From Armatimonadota bacterium (lineage in GTDB: Bacteria > Armatimonadota > Chthonomonadetes > Chthonomonadales > CAJBBX01), in contig JAPLCQ010000070.1 in assembly GCA_026392115.1 (NCBI GenBank), forward strand, positions 1 through 35,516: a DNA stretch of 35,516 nucleotides. Reading direction: 5' to 3'. The notes under the pieces were generated by a model, which saw only the letters and a list, made by a program, of their open reading frames with translations, was not told the origin of the DNA and did not search any database. Positions 23,621-32,063 of this stretch are shown piece after piece. The translations under genes and the position numbers were made by a program. The stretch's first letter is position 1. Each line of letters starts with the position of its first letter.

Positions 23621-25042
23621 TCATGCTCCAGGTCGCGCCGGCAGCAGGACGCAGACCTTTGTGCCCGCTCCCGGCGAGCTCTCGAAGCTGATGCGACCGC
23701 CGTGCGCCGTCACGATGCTCTTGACGATCGCCAGCCCCAGCCCGGCGCCGCCGTCGGCGTGCGACCGCGCGGCGTCGACCCGGTAGAAGCGCTCGCCGAG
23801 GTGCGGCAGGTGCTCCGCCGCGATGCCGACCCCTGTGTCCGCAATCGTGAACCGCGCCATGCCCTCTCGGCGCTCCACGCCTGCGCAGATGCTCCCATCG
23901 GCGGGCGTGTGGCGCTGGGCGTTCTCCAGCAGATTCGTGAAGACGCGCACCAGTTCGTCCTCATCGCCGACGACGCACAGCGACGGGTCGGCAACGTCGA
24001 TTTGAACTCGAAGCCGCTCGGGCCGCGAGGTCCTCTTCACGGCCTCGCGCACCAGATCGCCGGCGGGCAACTCGACCTGTTGCCGCACCAGTTGCCCGGC
24101 ATCGGACCGCGCCAGTAGCAGGAGGTCCTGCGCCAGATGCGCCATGGAGTCCGCCGCGCCGTCGATGGCCTTGATCGATCGCAGCAGGTGCGCGGGCGAC
24201 GGGGAGCCCGATAGGCAGAGGCTGGTATTCGCCTTGATGATCGCCAGCGGGGTGCGCAGTTCGTGCGATGCGTCCGCCGTGAACCGGCGCTCGCGCCGCA
24301 CGGCGTCCTCCAACCTGTCGAGCATGCTGTTGATCACGCCCGCCAGGTGCCAGAACTCGTCCTTGCCAGCCACCGGGAGGCGCTCCGAGAGCCGTTGCGC
24401 CCCGATGCGGCCGGCGACCTGCGCCATCCGCCGGACCGGTCCCAGGGCGCGGGCCGTCAGCAGGTAGCCGCCCGCCGCGGCTCCGAGCAGGGCGAACGGG
24501 AGCAGGAGCAGGAGAGCCCTGCCCAGGCCCGTGAGCGCGCGGTTCATCTCCGCCAGGGGATAGGGTATCTGCACCACCCCTTGCGGCGGCCGTCCGGGCG
24601 GGAACGACCTCGAGATAACCCGGAACGGGTAGCCCGCCGCGGTGATGGTCGACAGCGTCTCGTCGCCGTGCGCCGCCGCCTCGCTCGCCCGTGCATCCCA
24701 CGGAGCGCCGGCATCGGGCGGCGACAGGACGCGACCGTGCAGGTCGATGATCTGTGGGCGGTCAAAGCCGGAGTCGGAGCGGGAGGGGTCCGGCTTCTCC
24801 TTGGCCTGCGGCCTCGGCGAACCGGGCGGCGGGGGCTCCCGCAGGTCGGCTTGTTCGGCGAAGCGCATGGCGCGCTTGGTGAGCTCGCGGTCGATGGAGG
24901 CCAGCATGATGGTTCGCACGAGGTGCAGCGCGACGATCCCCAGCGCCACGAGCAGGACCGCCAGCGTCAACATGTTCCAGACCATCAGGCGTGTCCGGAT
25001 GGAGTGCCGGGGCAGCACGGGCAGGCGCAGGCGGGGGCTCAC
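23621..25042 (-). CDS. Sensor histidine kinase, EnvZ/CpxA-like architecture
   Basis: 473 aa from GTG 25042, whose GTGA overlaps the TGA of the response regulator gene, showing co-translation. Domains: TM1 (about 20-43); an extracytoplasmic sensor of about 125 residues that is Pro-rich near its start (REPPPPGSPRPQ); TM2 (about 176-197); HAMP (about 197-250); HisKA with His260 in FTADASHELRTPL; and HATPase with N box NLLENAQRHTP, G1 DTGVGIA and G2 GGAGLGLAIV. All catalytic motifs are intact. The sensor resembles no ligand-binding family I can name. Its neighbours suggest an envelope or surface signal. Confidence 0.93.
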   Translation of the reverse strand: MSPRLRLPVLPRHSIRTRLMVWNMLTLAVLLVALGIVALHLVRTIMLASIDRELTKRAMRFAEQADLREPPPPGSPRPQAKEKPDPSRSDSGFDRPQIIDLHGRVLSPPDAGAPWDARASEAAAHGDETLSTITAAGYPFRVISRSFPPGRPPQGVVQIPYPLAEMNRALTGLGRALLLLLPFALLGAAAGGYLLTARALGPVRRMAQVAGRIGAQRLSERLPVAGKDEFWHLAGVINSMLDRLEDAVRRERRFTADASHELRTPLAIIKANTSLCLSGSPSPAHLLRSIKAIDGAADSMAHLAQDLLLLARSDAGQLVRQQVELPAGDLVREAVKRTSRPERLRVQIDVADPSLCVVGDEDELVRVFTNLLENAQRHTPADGSICAGVERREGMARFTIADTGVGIAAEHLPHLGERFYRVDAARSHADGGAGLGLAIVKSIVTAHGGRISFESSPGAGTKVCVLLPARPGA

Positions 25043-25725
25043 TCCTCGTCCTCGGTGTACGTCCGGCGAAGTGTGTACCCGACCCCTCGGACCGTGTGGA
25101 TCAGGCGCACCGAATGCCCGGCATCGACCTTCCTGCGAAGATGGCCGATGCGGACGTCCACGGTGTTCGAGTAGGACTCGTCGTCCATCCAGATGCGCTC
25201 CTGAATGACCTCGCGCGTCAGGACCTGCCCTTCCCGCGTGGCCAGCGCCTCCAGCAGGTCGTACTCGCGGCAGCTCAGGCCGATCTCGACGCCGGCCCGG
25301 GTGACGCGCCGTGCGGCGGTATCGATCTCCAGGTCGGCGATGCGGATCACCCGAGCCCGATGCACCTTGTCCCGCCGCAAGAGTGCGCGAACGCGGGCGA
25401 GGAGCTCCGTGAAGTCGAACGGCTTGCCCAGGTAGTCGTCGGCGCCCAGGTCGAGCCCGCGGACACGGTCGTCCACGGCGCCCCGAGCGGTGAGCATCAG
25501 TATCGGCACGCGGTTGCACCGTGCTCGCAGCTCCTCGCAGACCTGCCATCCGGTCATGCGCGGCAGCATCAGGTCCAGTACGAGCAGCGAGTAGGCGTTC
25601 TCGGTGGCCATCTGGAGGCCCTGCGCACCGTCCGAAGCCACATCGACGACATACTTGGCGTCCTCCAGGCCCCATCTTATGACCTGCGCCATGGCCGGCT
25701 CATCCTCAACGACGAGTATTCGCAT
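25039..25725 (-). CDS. OmpR/PhoB-family response regulator
   Basis: 228 aa from ATG 25725, chosen because GGAGGG lies six bases upstream and the receiver begins at once (MRILVVEDEPAM); an in-frame ATG 33 bases earlier would add an unlikely leader. The phospho-acceptor is Asp51 (LVLDLMLPRMTG), the conserved Thr/Ala is in LMLTARG, and the conserved Lys is in DDYLGKPFDF. The C-terminal winged helix includes 'LSCREYDLLEALATREGQVL', 'SNTVDVRIGHLRRKVD' and VRGVGYTLRR. It is the first gene of a two-gene operon with the kinase. OmpR-type regulators bind pairs of direct repeats about 11 bp apart. Such pairs lie at 25850 and 27663, upstream of two exported paralogues. Confidence 0.94.
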   Translation of the reverse strand: MRILVVEDEPAMAQVIRWGLEDAKYVVDVASDGAQGLQMATENAYSLLVLDLMLPRMTGWQVCEELRARCNRVPILMLTARGAVDDRVRGLDLGADDYLGKPFDFTELLARVRALLRRDKVHRARVIRIADLEIDTAARRVTRAGVEIGLSCREYDLLEALATREGQVLTREVIQERIWMDDESYSNTVDVRIGHLRRKVDAGHSVRLIHTVRGVGYTLRRTYTEDEE

Positions 25726-25849
25726 GCGACGCCCTCCTACCGCGGCGGTTCGGCACACGGTACTGATCCACCTGCTGCGAGATTACCAGCACTGTGTGAA
25801 GGCTTGATGACGACGGCGGCTGCCGGGCAAAATCGCCGGATTTGTCGAT

Positions 25850-25879
25850 CGTCACGCAAGCGTCATCTGGGCCTGATAG
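25850..25879 (+). promoter_or_regulatory. Putative response-regulator operator, site 1
   Basis: CGTCACGCAAG and CGTCATCTGGG (25850-25860 and 25861-25871) are two 11-base half-sites sharing CGTCA, followed directly by CCTGATAG. The same arrangement with the same spacing occurs at 27663-27692. The site lies in the divergent region between the response regulator gene and the exported protein gene at 25984, so it could control both. Confidence 0.6.
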
Positions 25880-25983
25880 CATGACATCCACGGGCAGCCG
25901 CGGTGTTCGACCATCCGCTATCCATGCGCGGCAGGTACACGCCCCGCGCCGCCGCGGGCTGCCCGTAGAGAGGGGTCAGTGGT

Positions 25984-27615
25984 ATGAGAGAGGGATTGAG
26001 GGTCGCGGCGCTCACCGCCGCGATGCTGCTCTGGTCGGCGATGCCTGCGGCCGCGCAGGACCACACGCTGGCGCAGGCCATTTCGGACCAGGCGCAACGG
26101 ACCACGCTGGCGTTCAGCGGCCTGGGCATGATCACCGGGAACCTGGAGGCGCAGTCGTTCTTCCCGCCCGGCAAGGTGGCGGACTACACAGGCTTCCAGT
26201 ACCTCCGCGACAACGATCCGGACAACATGGGCCACAACACCAGCTTCCTGAGCCGGGTGGCCGACAACGTGCTCTACATCCTCACCGACGCGCAGTTGGC
26301 GGCGCTCAAGGCCGTGGCCACCGGCCAGGTGGACCTGATCAACGCGTACGGATACAAGCGCTACCCGCTGATGAAGGCGTTCCGCAGGCTGGTGGACGGG
26401 ACCGGGCCCGCCGGGTCGCCGGGATTGAGCCTCGCCGCCGTGAAGTCCACGTCCCGGGACCTCTACATCATCGATGGGCAGATCAGCTTCGACCGTGCGG
26501 TCCTCTACGCCGAGATCTACCGGAGCATGACGGCGGCGCAGGTCGCCTACCTCGACGCCATGGCGCGCGAGGGCTGGGGATCGTGGCCCGACATCACAGG
26601 CGACCAGGTCCGAGACAGGCTCCGCGGCCTCGCGCACGACCAGTCGGTGGCGGTGATGACCTACGCGGGCGACCTGTTCAGCTGGTACGCCGGCTCCGTG
26701 CAGGCCGACGTCTACTTCTGCCCCGAGCGCCACGGAACGTACTTCGGCTCGTTCTACATGAAGGACGCGCCCGCCATCGGGCACGAGGGCTACAGCATCT
26801 CGCAGTCGCTCACGGCCGACGCGGGCAGCGCCCTATGCGACAGCCGCCTCGGCTACGTCACGGAGGCGCAGGCGGCCCTTTTCACCCAACTGGTGGACGC
26901 CCAGCGCAACAACCTCTACGCAGGCGCCGTCAACATGGTGCAGGCCCGGACCGACATCGCCGTCGCGCTGCGAAGCCTCGTCACCCCAATTCCGCCCACC
27001 GCAGCGTACCTGGCGCAGGTGCGCGCCTATGTGCTGGCCAAATCGGCGGTCTATGGCGAGCTCGACGGCGAAAACGAGGTCCGGTACGCCACCACCATGG
27101 CCCAGCTCCGACGCTCGCTGACGGACGCCCAGAAGGCCAAGCTCGCCGCGCTCCGGGCGCAGATTCTGTGCGGCACGTACGCCGACGGGACGCCGTTCAA
27201 CTTTACGGTCTGCACGACGCCGTTCCTCTACTCCGCCGTCATCACGGACGTGTCGCTCCTTGCGCCGTACATAGCCAACACGGACTACCTGTTCGCGGCG
27301 CCGTCCGTCCAGGCCAAGCTGGCGGTATCCGTACAGCCCGTGGGAACGCGCGTCGGCGCCGTCATCAACCCGCCCGTGCGGATCGCGGTCCTCGACGCCA
27401 CAGGGAACGTGGTCACGACCGCCACCACCGTGGTCAGCCTGAACCTGGGCATCAACAGGACGGGCGCCAAGCTCCGCGGCGTGACTTCCGTCGCCGCGGT
27501 GGCCGGTATCGCGACGTTCCCGGGAATCAGCATCGACAAGCCCGGCGCCTACACGCTGCGCGCTACCGCAACCGGACTGCAAACGGTCGATAGTGCGCCC
27601 TTCCAGGTGAAGTGA
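25984..27615 (+). CDS. Exported LTxxQ-module protein, paralogue 1 (C-terminal Ig-like domain)
   Basis: 543 aa; the signal peptide ends AAAQD (about residue 25). Residues 26-430 form a module shared with the gene at 27762. Landmarks are QAISDQAQRTTLAFSGLGMI, FFPPGKVADYTGFQYLRD, LFSWYAGSVQ then ADVYFCPERHGTYFGSFYMK (232-260), and LTxxQ-type motifs at about 100 (LTDAQ), 182 (MTAAQ), 292 (VTEAQ) and 379 (LTDAQ), each beginning a helix. LTxxQ is a hallmark of the Spy/CpxP/CnrX-like periplasmic stress and metal-sensing proteins, but those are much smaller and I do not claim homology. The C-terminal approximately 105 residues (VQAKLAVSVQPVGTRVGAVI) look like an invasin-type Ig domain. I know no named function. 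It is divergent from the two-component genes and preceded by operator site 1. Confidence 0.75.
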   Translation: MREGLRVAALTAAMLLWSAMPAAAQDHTLAQAISDQAQRTTLAFSGLGMITGNLEAQSFFPPGKVADYTGFQYLRDNDPDNMGHNTSFLSRVADNVLYILTDAQLAALKAVATGQVDLINAYGYKRYPLMKAFRRLVDGTGPAGSPGLSLAAVKSTSRDLYIIDGQISFDRAVLYAEIYRSMTAAQVAYLDAMAREGWGSWPDITGDQVRDRLRGLAHDQSVAVMTYAGDLFSWYAGSVQADVYFCPERHGTYFGSFYMKDAPAIGHEGYSISQSLTADAGSALCDSRLGYVTEAQAALFTQLVDAQRNNLYAGAVNMVQARTDIAVALRSLVTPIPPTAAYLAQVRAYVLAKSAVYGELDGENEVRYATTMAQLRRSLTDAQKAKLAALRAQILCGTYADGTPFNFTVCTTPFLYSAVITDVSLLAPYIANTDYLFAAPSVQAKLAVSVQPVGTRVGAVINPPVRIAVLDATGNVVTTATTVVSLNLGINRTGAKLRGVTSVAAVAGIATFPGISIDKPGAYTLRATATGLQTVDSAPFQVK

Positions 27616-27662
27616 GGCCGATGGAGGCGCTTTTTCGCCGATCCGGCGAGAACGCCCCTTGC

Positions 27663-27692
27663 CTTCACACAGGCGTCATCTGCGCCTGATAG
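27663..27692 (+). promoter_or_regulatory. Putative response-regulator operator, site 2
   Basis: CTTCACACAGG and CGTCATCTGCG (27663-27673 and 27674-27684) are followed by CCTGATAG (27685-27692). Aligned with site 1, 23 of 30 bases agree without gaps, including the whole CCTGATAG. It is 70 bases upstream of the ATG of the second exported paralogue. Confidence 0.6.
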
Positions 27693-27761
27693 AGTGAGAC
27701 TGGTAGACGCCTGGTGGGAGGATGGACCAACCGCCAGGCGCCTCCAGAGGAGGAGTAGACC

Positions 27762-29930
27762 ATGAGATCGAGATGGATCATCAGACGTTGCGCCGGCTGG
27801 AGTGCGCTGGCGGCCTGCGCCCTGACGGCGGGGGTGATAGGGGCCTGCGCCCAGGACGGCGACACGCAGGACCGCCCCGAAGCCGGGGCGTCAGGCGCCG
27901 CTCGCGGAGGCGCCAACGCGCAGCAGGGCCGGACCGACGATAGGCGGCCACCGGCGCAGCAGCAGGCGGTAGTCGTGGCCAACAGCGACTACGTCTACAT
28001 ACTGGTCGGCAACGTGCTCTACCAGTATTCCGCCAAGGACCTGAAGCTCGTGAACAAGGCCAACCTCCCGGCCCAAGGCGCGGGGGGGCGGGGCAACGGG
28101 CCCGGCAGCCGGCAGCAGCAGGGCCAGGGCGGGCCCAACGAGCAGGGCGGGCCCGGCGGACCGGGCGGACCGGGCGATGACGGTCAGGGCGGCCCGCGGG
28201 GCCAGGGCCAGGGCGGCCCGCAGGCATACTCGCTGGAGCAGGCCATCTCGGACAACGCCCAGCTCCACACGATCGCCTTCAGCGGGCTGGCTTTCATCAC
28301 GGGCGACTACGGCGCCTGCACGTTCCTGCCGCCCGGCAAGGTCTGCGACTACTTCGGGTTCCAGTACATGCGCGACATCGATGCCGCGCAGGCCGGGCAC
28401 AACCCCAAGTTCCTCGACCGGGTGGTGGCCAACGTCCTGCATACCATGACGCCCGCACAGAAGCAGATGCTCGAGGCCCTGGCTCGCCAGGAGGCCGTGC
28501 AGATGAACAAGCTGGCGCTGATGCGCCTGCCGCTCATCAAGGCCTTCTGCCGCAACCTGGAGGGTGAGATTCCATCGGGTAGCTCCGGGCTCAACAAGGC
28601 CGCGGTCGTGCGCGCGGTCGGTGACATCTTCGCATTCGACGCTGAGATCAGCTACGAGCGGTCGCGGGTCTTCGGTCGGATCGCCGGCTCCCTGACGGCC
28701 GATCAGAAGGCGTACCTAGGCAAGATGAAGTTCGGCGACTTCAACACCTGGCCCGACCTGGACGTCTCCGGCTACAAGCTGCCGCGCGGCACCGAGAAGC
28801 CGGTGAACGTGGCCTACATGAGCTGCGCCAGCGAGTTCTTCAGCTGGTACGCCGGATCGGTCAAAGCGGACGTCTACTTCTGCCCGGAGCGCCACGGCAC
28901 CTACTTCGGCGGCTTCTACATGAAGGATATGCCGGCGATGGGCAAGCGCGACTACGACATCAGCACGTCGGTGACGGGCGACAGCGGCCAGGGCTTCCTT
29001 GCCGCGCTCTCCCAGGAGCAGCGCCGGCCGATCGTCGCCATCCCCGACCTGCAGCGCAAGGACATGAACGAGGTGGTCACCGTCCGCCAGGCCATCGCCC
29101 AGGAGCTCCGGAAGTTCCTCGCCGGCGGGCAGGCGAGCAAGGACAAAGTGGTGGCGCTCGGACGCCGCTACGGCGAACTGGACGGCGCCATGTCCTACCT
29201 CTACGCGGCGGCATTCGCCACGGCCGGCAAGACGCTCACCGCCGAGCAGCGGGCCGAACTGGTGCGGCTTCGCAATCTGGACGGCTATACCAGCGCGCCG
29301 GCCTACATCTACTCCGATCCGGTGCGGGCCGCGGTGCCGATCCCGTCCACGGATCACTTCTTCTTCGCTCCGGCCAAGAGCGCGGGGTCGCCTTCGGGCG
29401 GCTCCGCCGGGCCGGCCCGGAGCGCGCCGAAGCAGCAGGCCGGCTTCGTCCTCCGGAGCCCCGCCATCGGCGCGGACGGCGTGCTCCCGGTCGAGTTCAC
29501 CGGCGACGGCGAAAGCGCCAGCCCTCCGCTGGAGTGGTCCGGCGCACCGGCCGCGACGAAGTGCTACGCCCTGACGATGCACCACGTCGATCCCGAGGGC
29601 AACACCAAGTGGTACTGGACCCTCTACAATATCCCGGCCACCGTTCGGAGCCTCACCAAGGGCAGCGCCGGGGTCGGCATCGCGGGCAACAACAGTGTCG
29701 ACCGCAAGACCGCCTACGCCCCGCCCCACTCCAAGGGCCCGGGCGCCAAGACCTACATCCTGACGCTCTACGCGCTCTCCGAGCCGCTCCGTATGTCGAT
29801 GCCCGCCGCCGACGTGTCCCGGCAGGCGCTGCTGGATGCCATGCGCGGCAAAGTCCTGGCCTCGGCCGGCTTGAGCACGAACTACACGCGGGGCGTCGAT
29901 ACCGAGGAGGCCGAACCCGCGCAGCCGTAA
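27762..29930 (+). CDS. LTxxQ-module lipoprotein, paralogue 2, fused to PEBP/YbhB domain
   Basis: 722 aa; GGAGGAG lies just before the ATG. The N-terminus has a signal with a lipobox-like IGAC (Cys29), so it is probably a lipoprotein. A short strand-rich stretch (VVVANSDYVYILVGNVLYQY) and a Gly/Gln/Pro-rich linker (about 104-154) follow. The shared module spans about 155-537, with LTxxQ-type motifs at about 229, 311, 416 and 492 and the signature FFSWYAGSVK then ADVYFCPERHGTYFGGFYMK. The C-terminal 150 residues (about 562-709) are a PEBP/YbhB-type domain: 'SPAIGADGVLPVEFTGDG', SPPLEWSGAP, then YNIPA. Spacing of the four motifs (82, 105, 76) parallels that in paralogue 1 (82, 110, 87). It is 146 bases downstream of paralogue 1 but has its own copy of the operator. 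Confidence 0.78.
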   Translation: MRSRWIIRRCAGWSALAACALTAGVIGACAQDGDTQDRPEAGASGAARGGANAQQGRTDDRRPPAQQQAVVVANSDYVYILVGNVLYQYSAKDLKLVNKANLPAQGAGGRGNGPGSRQQQGQGGPNEQGGPGGPGGPGDDGQGGPRGQGQGGPQAYSLEQAISDNAQLHTIAFSGLAFITGDYGACTFLPPGKVCDYFGFQYMRDIDAAQAGHNPKFLDRVVANVLHTMTPAQKQMLEALARQEAVQMNKLALMRLPLIKAFCRNLEGEIPSGSSGLNKAAVVRAVGDIFAFDAEISYERSRVFGRIAGSLTADQKAYLGKMKFGDFNTWPDLDVSGYKLPRGTEKPVNVAYMSCASEFFSWYAGSVKADVYFCPERHGTYFGGFYMKDMPAMGKRDYDISTSVTGDSGQGFLAALSQEQRRPIVAIPDLQRKDMNEVVTVRQAIAQELRKFLAGGQASKDKVVALGRRYGELDGAMSYLYAAAFATAGKTLTAEQRAELVRLRNLDGYTSAPAYIYSDPVRAAVPIPSTDHFFFAPAKSAGSPSGGSAGPARSAPKQQAGFVLRSPAIGADGVLPVEFTGDGESASPPLEWSGAPAATKCYALTMHHVDPEGNTKWYWTLYNIPATVRSLTKGSAGVGIAGNNSVDRKTAYAPPHSKGPGAKTYILTLYALSEPLRMSMPAADVSRQALLDAMRGKVLASAGLSTNYTRGVDTEEAEPAQP

Positions 29931-29976
29931 CCGTGGGCAGGTAGACTCCGGCTGTAATACGCAAGGAGTGTGCGCC

Positions 29977-32037
29977 ATGCCCAGGTTCGCCGCCGTCGTC
30001 CTTCTCGCCGGCCTCTGCGCCGCCGCTTCGGCCCAGACGTGGAAGCCGATGGCCTGCCCGGAGCCGGCCAACAGCGCCGAGAGGCGCCACGCCGTGGGCG
30101 CCGTGATCGATTCGCTGACGGCTTCGCCGCTGGAGTGGAAGCCGCTGGCTGGCGAGCAGAACTGCCGGGCCACGGTCCGCGTGGAGACGCAGGGCGGCCG
30201 CACCGCGCTCCGCGTGGACGCCGACTTCTCGGGCAAGGCCGGCCTCGAGTACGTTGACCTCAACAAGCCGCTCCGCCTGCCGGAGGGCATCCAGGGCCTC
30301 TGCTACCTCTCCGAGCGTAGCCTGCCGTCCATCGTGCCGGCCCTGCGCATCGCCGATGCGTCGGGCGAGGTGCACCAGTTCTACGGCCAGGAGGACACCT
30401 CCCGCGGCTGGCACCGCATCTACTACCTGCTGAAGGGCGGCCAGACCTGGGCCGGCGACGGCAACGGTCGCTTGGACGGCGCCCTCACCGTTGCGGGCCT
30501 CGTCTTCGATCGGCCCAACGCGGGCTTCAAGGGCAAGGCCACCGTCCGCCTCGCCGACCTGGCGACCTGCAGCCTGGTGGATCGGCCCAACGCGATCACC
30601 GTGGAGGTGGCCGGCAGCCGCTTCGGCAACGTCTACGCCCCTGGCGAGAAGATTCGCGTGCGCGCCTACGCCAACGGCGAACCCATGACCTGGAGCCTGC
30701 TGGACCACGCGGGCAAGATCCTGGGCTCCTCGCGCGGGAGCGCCGAGCGTCCCGTGGTGGAGCCGCCCGCCACGCGGTGCGGCTGGTTCTCCGTGCGCTT
30801 TGAGGTCGCCGGCGCCGACGGCGTGCGCTGCGGCCGCGAGTTCCGCTACGCGGTCCTCCCCACATCGGCGACGGCAGGCAACCCCTTCCTGGGCCTCTGC
30901 ACCCACTACGGCCAGAACGCCTACCCGCTGGAGACCATGGACCTGATGAAGCGCTACGGCTTCACCCGCTTCCGCGATGAGATCAGCTGGGGCGCCATGG
31001 AGCCGACCAAGGGCAGCCTCGCCCTGCCCGACTACGCCGCGAAGTACCTCGAGCACGCGCGGAAGGTGGGCCTGGAGCCGCTCATCATCTTCGACTACGC
31101 GAACAAAAACTACGATAGCGGCGGCTTTCCCAACTCGCCCGAGGCCATCGCCGGCTTCGCCGCCTACTGCGGCGCCCTGGCCGGCGCGACCCGGGACACC
31201 GTGCGGGACTTTGAAATCTGGAACGAGTGGATCGGCGGCTGCGGCATGGGCGGTCAGCCCGGCGACCATGGTCCCGAAGCCTACGGCAAGCTGATGAAGC
31301 CCGCCGCCGAGGCGGCCCGGGCGGTGCGGCCCGACGCGGCTATCTGCGGCGTGGGCGGCGAGTACGGCCCCGACTGCGGCAAGGTTGTCGCCCGCATGTT
31401 CGACGTCGGCGCCACGCCCGCGCTCAACGCCTTCTCCATCCACCCATACCGCTACCCGTCGCCGCCCGAGACCTCCGACCTCGCGGGCGACGTGCGGCGC
31501 ATCCTCGACGCGGCTGTGGAGGGTGGCGCGCCCCGCCACATGTGGGCCACCGAGATCGGCTACCCCACGCATCTGGGCCGCGCAGGCGTGGACGAGGGCG
31601 CACAGGCCGCGCTCTGCGTGCGAACGGCGGCCATCCTGCAGACCTGCGGCTCCGTGGAGCGTCTCTACTGGTACGACCTCAAGGACGACGGCGCCGAGCC
31701 CACCTACAACGAACACAACTTCGGCGTGATCCGGCACCAGGACCTGAACTGCGCGCCCAAGCCCGCCGTGGCCGCCTTCAGCGTCTTCGCCCGGCAGACC
31801 GCTGGAGCCAAGCCGGTGGGCCTGGCCTCGGGCGGAGCCGTCTGGAGCGCGCGGTACCGGCGCGGGCAGGACGACCTGCTGCTGGTCTGGAGCCCCGGCG
31901 GACCCGCGGGCCTGAAGGTGACCGGCAAGGCCGCCGCCCTCGATATGATGGGCAACCGGCTGGCGAGCCTTCCCGCCCGCGCCTCCGAGGAGCCCGTCTG
32001 GTTGGTGGGCCGCAACCTCAAGGTGAACGCCAAGTGA
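29977..32037 (+). CDS. Secreted clan GH-A glycosidase (GH39/GH5-like TIM barrel)
   Basis: 686 aa from ATG 29977, set by AAGGAG eight bases upstream. Signal peptide MPRFAAVVLLAGLCAAASA. The N-terminal approximately 290 residues are beta-rich. The TIM barrel starts at about 300 (FLGLCTHYGQNAYPLETMDL). The acid/base is probably Glu417 in DFEIWNEWIGG (the clan GH-A 'NE' motif), and the nucleophile is probably Glu526 in WATEIGYPTH. A short beta-sandwich ends the protein. Members of related families cleave beta-xylosides, beta-galactosides or glucuronides; the substrate is not assignable. The GH36 gene starts 26 bases downstream, so the two are co-transcribed and probably act on the same galactose-containing glycan. 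Confidence 0.82.
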   Translation: MPRFAAVVLLAGLCAAASAQTWKPMACPEPANSAERRHAVGAVIDSLTASPLEWKPLAGEQNCRATVRVETQGGRTALRVDADFSGKAGLEYVDLNKPLRLPEGIQGLCYLSERSLPSIVPALRIADASGEVHQFYGQEDTSRGWHRIYYLLKGGQTWAGDGNGRLDGALTVAGLVFDRPNAGFKGKATVRLADLATCSLVDRPNAITVEVAGSRFGNVYAPGEKIRVRAYANGEPMTWSLLDHAGKILGSSRGSAERPVVEPPATRCGWFSVRFEVAGADGVRCGREFRYAVLPTSATAGNPFLGLCTHYGQNAYPLETMDLMKRYGFTRFRDEISWGAMEPTKGSLALPDYAAKYLEHARKVGLEPLIIFDYANKNYDSGGFPNSPEAIAGFAAYCGALAGATRDTVRDFEIWNEWIGGCGMGGQPGDHGPEAYGKLMKPAAEAARAVRPDAAICGVGGEYGPDCGKVVARMFDVGATPALNAFSIHPYRYPSPPETSDLAGDVRRILDAAVEGGAPRHMWATEIGYPTHLGRAGVDEGAQAALCVRTAAILQTCGSVERLYWYDLKDDGAEPTYNEHNFGVIRHQDLNCAPKPAVAAFSVFARQTAGAKPVGLASGGAVWSARYRRGQDDLLLVWSPGGPAGLKVTGKAAALDMMGNRLASLPARASEEPVWLVGRNLKVNAK

Positions 32038-32063
32038 ACGCGCCCGGCGCAAGGAGGAGAGCC

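Noticed and set aside
27635-27649. Rho-independent terminator after the first LTxxQ paralogue (TCGCCG, loop ATC, CGGCGA)
   Set aside because: The stem is only six base pairs and the T-run is upstream rather than downstream, so neither strand has a proper terminator.
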